This document shows, piece by piece, positions 7,926-9,113 of a stretch of DNA of 9,113 bases. Both the position numbers and the translations under genes were made by a program. The stretch is from REEB95 sp050729555 (lineage in GTDB: Bacteria; Pseudomonadota; Alphaproteobacteria; ATCC43930; CGMCC-115725). The first letter of the stretch is position 1. Every line of letters starts with the position of its first letter. The stretch spans positions 1 to 9,113 of the forward strand of contig JBOHLR010000099.1 of NCBI GenBank assembly GCA_050729555.1. The letters run 5' to 3'. The notes beneath the pieces are model-generated. The model was not told where the DNA came from. It did not search any database and worked only from the letters and a program-made list of their open reading frames with translations.

Positions 7926-8603
7926 CTATTGCGCCGCCGCGACCCGCGTCTTGATCTGGTCGGCGATCTTGTCGGCGGTATCCTTGGCGTTGCGGTCGAG
8001 ATCCTTGCCCGCCATCACGAACCGCGCCGCCGCGATATAGGGATTGAGCGTTACCGCCGCGCCAGGCAGCTTGCCGCTCTGTGCGCTGGTATCGACGGTG
8101 TAGAGCGGCTGCGGGGCGCTGGCACTGAGCTGGTCGACCGACGAAGCCACTTGCAGGTTGGTCGCGCCGGCGCCGAAGCCGATCCCGGCGCGGCGCAGGC
8201 GATTGCCGGCATCCACCTGAAGAAAAACACCGCGCACCAGCCAACCCGTCGCGGGTAGCGGCATGCCCGGCGCCAGACGTTCGGCGGCGATGCCGTCCTT
8301 GTGCAGATCGTCGACGATCGAATTCGCCATCAAGTCGACGAGATCGCGCGCCTGTTGTTGCGGCGTGCGCGCGACGTCGAGCGGGCCCGAGCCGATGATG
8401 CCGGGGCGCACGCGGTTGATCAGGCTGCCAGGACCGGATTGCTGAACGGCGCTCGCATCAAGATCGAAATCGGCGACATAGACGACCGTCGGCGCGCTCG
8501 CCGGTGCGGCCATCGCATTCGTGTTGGTGACCTTGGCGCCGCCGCACGCCGCGAGTAGCGCCACAATCGCGCTGGCAAACAATATTCCGAAACGACGCCG
8601 CAT
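7926..8603 (-). CDS. DUF4410-type lipoprotein
   Basis: A 225-residue lipoprotein. The N-terminus MRRRF, a hydrophobic core, and the lipobox Leu-Leu-Ala-Ala-Cys with Cys20 as the lipidation site mark it for signal peptidase II. Gly21 rather than Asp at +2 favours outer-membrane sorting. The mature part has a Thr-Asn/Ala-Pro-rich linker, then Val-Val-Tyr-Val-Ala-Asp-Phe-Asp-Leu-Asp (40-49). This opening strand, followed by a helix ending Leu-Val-Asp-Leu-Met-Ala-Asn-Ser-Ile-Val-Asp-Asp-Leu and later Gly-Trp-Leu-Val-Arg-Gly-Val-Phe-Leu-Gln-Val-Asp-Ala-Gly-Asn-Arg, fits DUF4410, a family of lipoproteins of unknown role. The C-terminus is a Lys/Asp-rich helix. The start at 8603 has a GAGGGGGT ribosome site. 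It is the first gene of a likely minus-strand cluster with the VOC and DUF1491 genes, 73 bp after the acetyltransferase stop. Confidence 0.82.
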   Translation of the reverse strand: MRRRFGILFASAIVALLAACGGAKVTNTNAMAAPASAPTVVYVADFDLDASAVQQSGPGSLINRVRPGIIGSGPLDVARTPQQQARDLVDLMANSIVDDLHKDGIAAERLAPGMPLPATGWLVRGVFLQVDAGNRLRRAGIGFGAGATNLQVASSVDQLSASAPQPLYTVDTSAQSGKLPGAAVTLNPYIAAARFVMAGKDLDRNAKDTADKIADQIKTRVAAAQ

Positions 8604-8676
8604 GACCCGACCCCCTCAGATTGCGACACGACAATTAAAGCAAGGCCGCAACTGCGCGTCTACCGCTCGCTGCCGT

Positions 8677-9113
8677 TCAGCCGCGCCGCAGTACGCGTTT
8701 TGCCACGCCGGCGGCGGCTTCGCGCCAGGCGAGCAAACGTCCCGCAATCGTATGCGGGTTGGCGATCAACAGGCCCCAGCGTTCACGCCGGCACGACAGA
8801 AACGATTTCTTATAGGCATCGTCGCCGCGACCGAAATCGATCTCGCGCGGTTTATCGCGCTCGAGTACGCGCTCCATCATGCGCATCGTGAGGATCGTGC
8901 CGACCGACAGTTCGTCAAAGCGCGTCGCATGGGCGAGCTTGTAGATCGTGACGCGGCCGCGCCAAACGAGCCAGCACTGTGCCGCCGCCGGCGCGCCATC
9001 GACCTTGAGAATGCCGAGGCGCAACGCGCCGACCGTCGCCGCCGCACGGATGAGATGCGGCATGAAATCGGGAAAGGGTTCGGCCGACTTCCAGCTTTCG
9101 GCGTAAACGGCTT
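8677..9113 (-). CDS. GNAT acetyltransferase, CelD/BcsL-like (C-terminal part)
   Basis: The last 144 residues of a protein whose start lies beyond the right edge; the frame stays open to the last complete codon, so the ATG at 9063 is internal. The visible part matches the Acetyltransf_6 (CelD/BcsL) type of GNAT domain. It begins with Ala-Glu-Ser-Trp-Lys, then a strand with Leu-Arg-Leu-Gly-Ile-Leu-Lys-Val-Asp-Gly-Ala-Pro-Ala-Ala-Ala-Gln. Next come Tyr-Lys-Leu-Ala-His and Leu-Ser-Val-Gly-Thr-Ile-Leu-Thr, a probable acetyl-CoA helix region. The strong signature Glu-Ile-Asp-Phe-Gly-Arg-Gly-Asp-Asp-Ala-Tyr-Lys-Lys follows, and the end is Arg-Arg-Glu-Arg-Trp-Gly. Relatives are often encoded with exopolysaccharide or cellulose genes, so it may acylate a polysaccharide or lipid intermediate, but no such genes are visible here. 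It reads in the same direction as the lipoprotein cluster. Confidence 0.85.
   Translation of the reverse strand, partial: AVYAESWKSAEPFPDFMPHLIRAAATVGALRLGILKVDGAPAAAQCWLVWRGRVTIYKLAHATRFDELSVGTILTMRMMERVLERDKPREIDFGRGDDAYKKSFLSCRRERWGLLIANPHTIAGRLLAWREAAAGVAKRVLRRG

Overview
The window looks like a chromosomal segment of a GC-rich alphaproteobacterium, most likely order Hyphomicrobiales (Rhizobiales). The grounds are strong GC3 codon bias, an AlaRS and a eukaryote-like NADP isocitrate dehydrogenase of alphaproteobacterial type, and a DUF1491 protein, a family I know mainly from Alphaproteobacteria. The genus cannot be fixed from this sequence alone.

Layout. Positions 1-665 are a lower-GC accessory patch. 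It holds what looks like the truncated end of an IS3-family element (123-221, minus) and a small orphan protein with a divergent ParB/Srx-like motif (297-665, plus). A small two-helix membrane protein (776-1048) follows, then alaS (1170-3845), all on plus. Facing alaS on minus is a chain LOG-family nucleotide hydrolase (5939-6523) -> icd (4582-5796) -> FkbM-type methyltransferase (3842-4579). icd and the methyltransferase are 2 bp apart. The methyltransferase and alaS converge so tightly that their TAG stop codons overlap in one CTAG.

A divergent intergenic region (6524-6757) separates LOG from a small membrane-associated hypothetical protein on plus (6758-7138). Facing that is a second minus-strand cluster: an outer-membrane-type lipoprotein of DUF4410 type (7926-8603) -> VOC/glyoxalase-fold protein (7492-7878) -> DUF1491 protein (7148-7495). 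The last two overlap by GTGA. Upstream of the cluster, also on minus, is the C-terminal part of a CelD/BcsL-like GNAT acetyltransferase that runs off the right edge.

Most of the window is ordinary housekeeping: translation (alaS), TCA cycle (icd) and nucleotide salvage or detoxification (LOG). I see no CRISPR array, toxin-antitoxin pair, phage module, tRNA or rRNA, and no clear new multi-gene system. The parts most worth a second look are the accessory patch beside alaS with its atypical ParB-like protein, the odd small membrane protein at 6758, and the very tight gene junctions.
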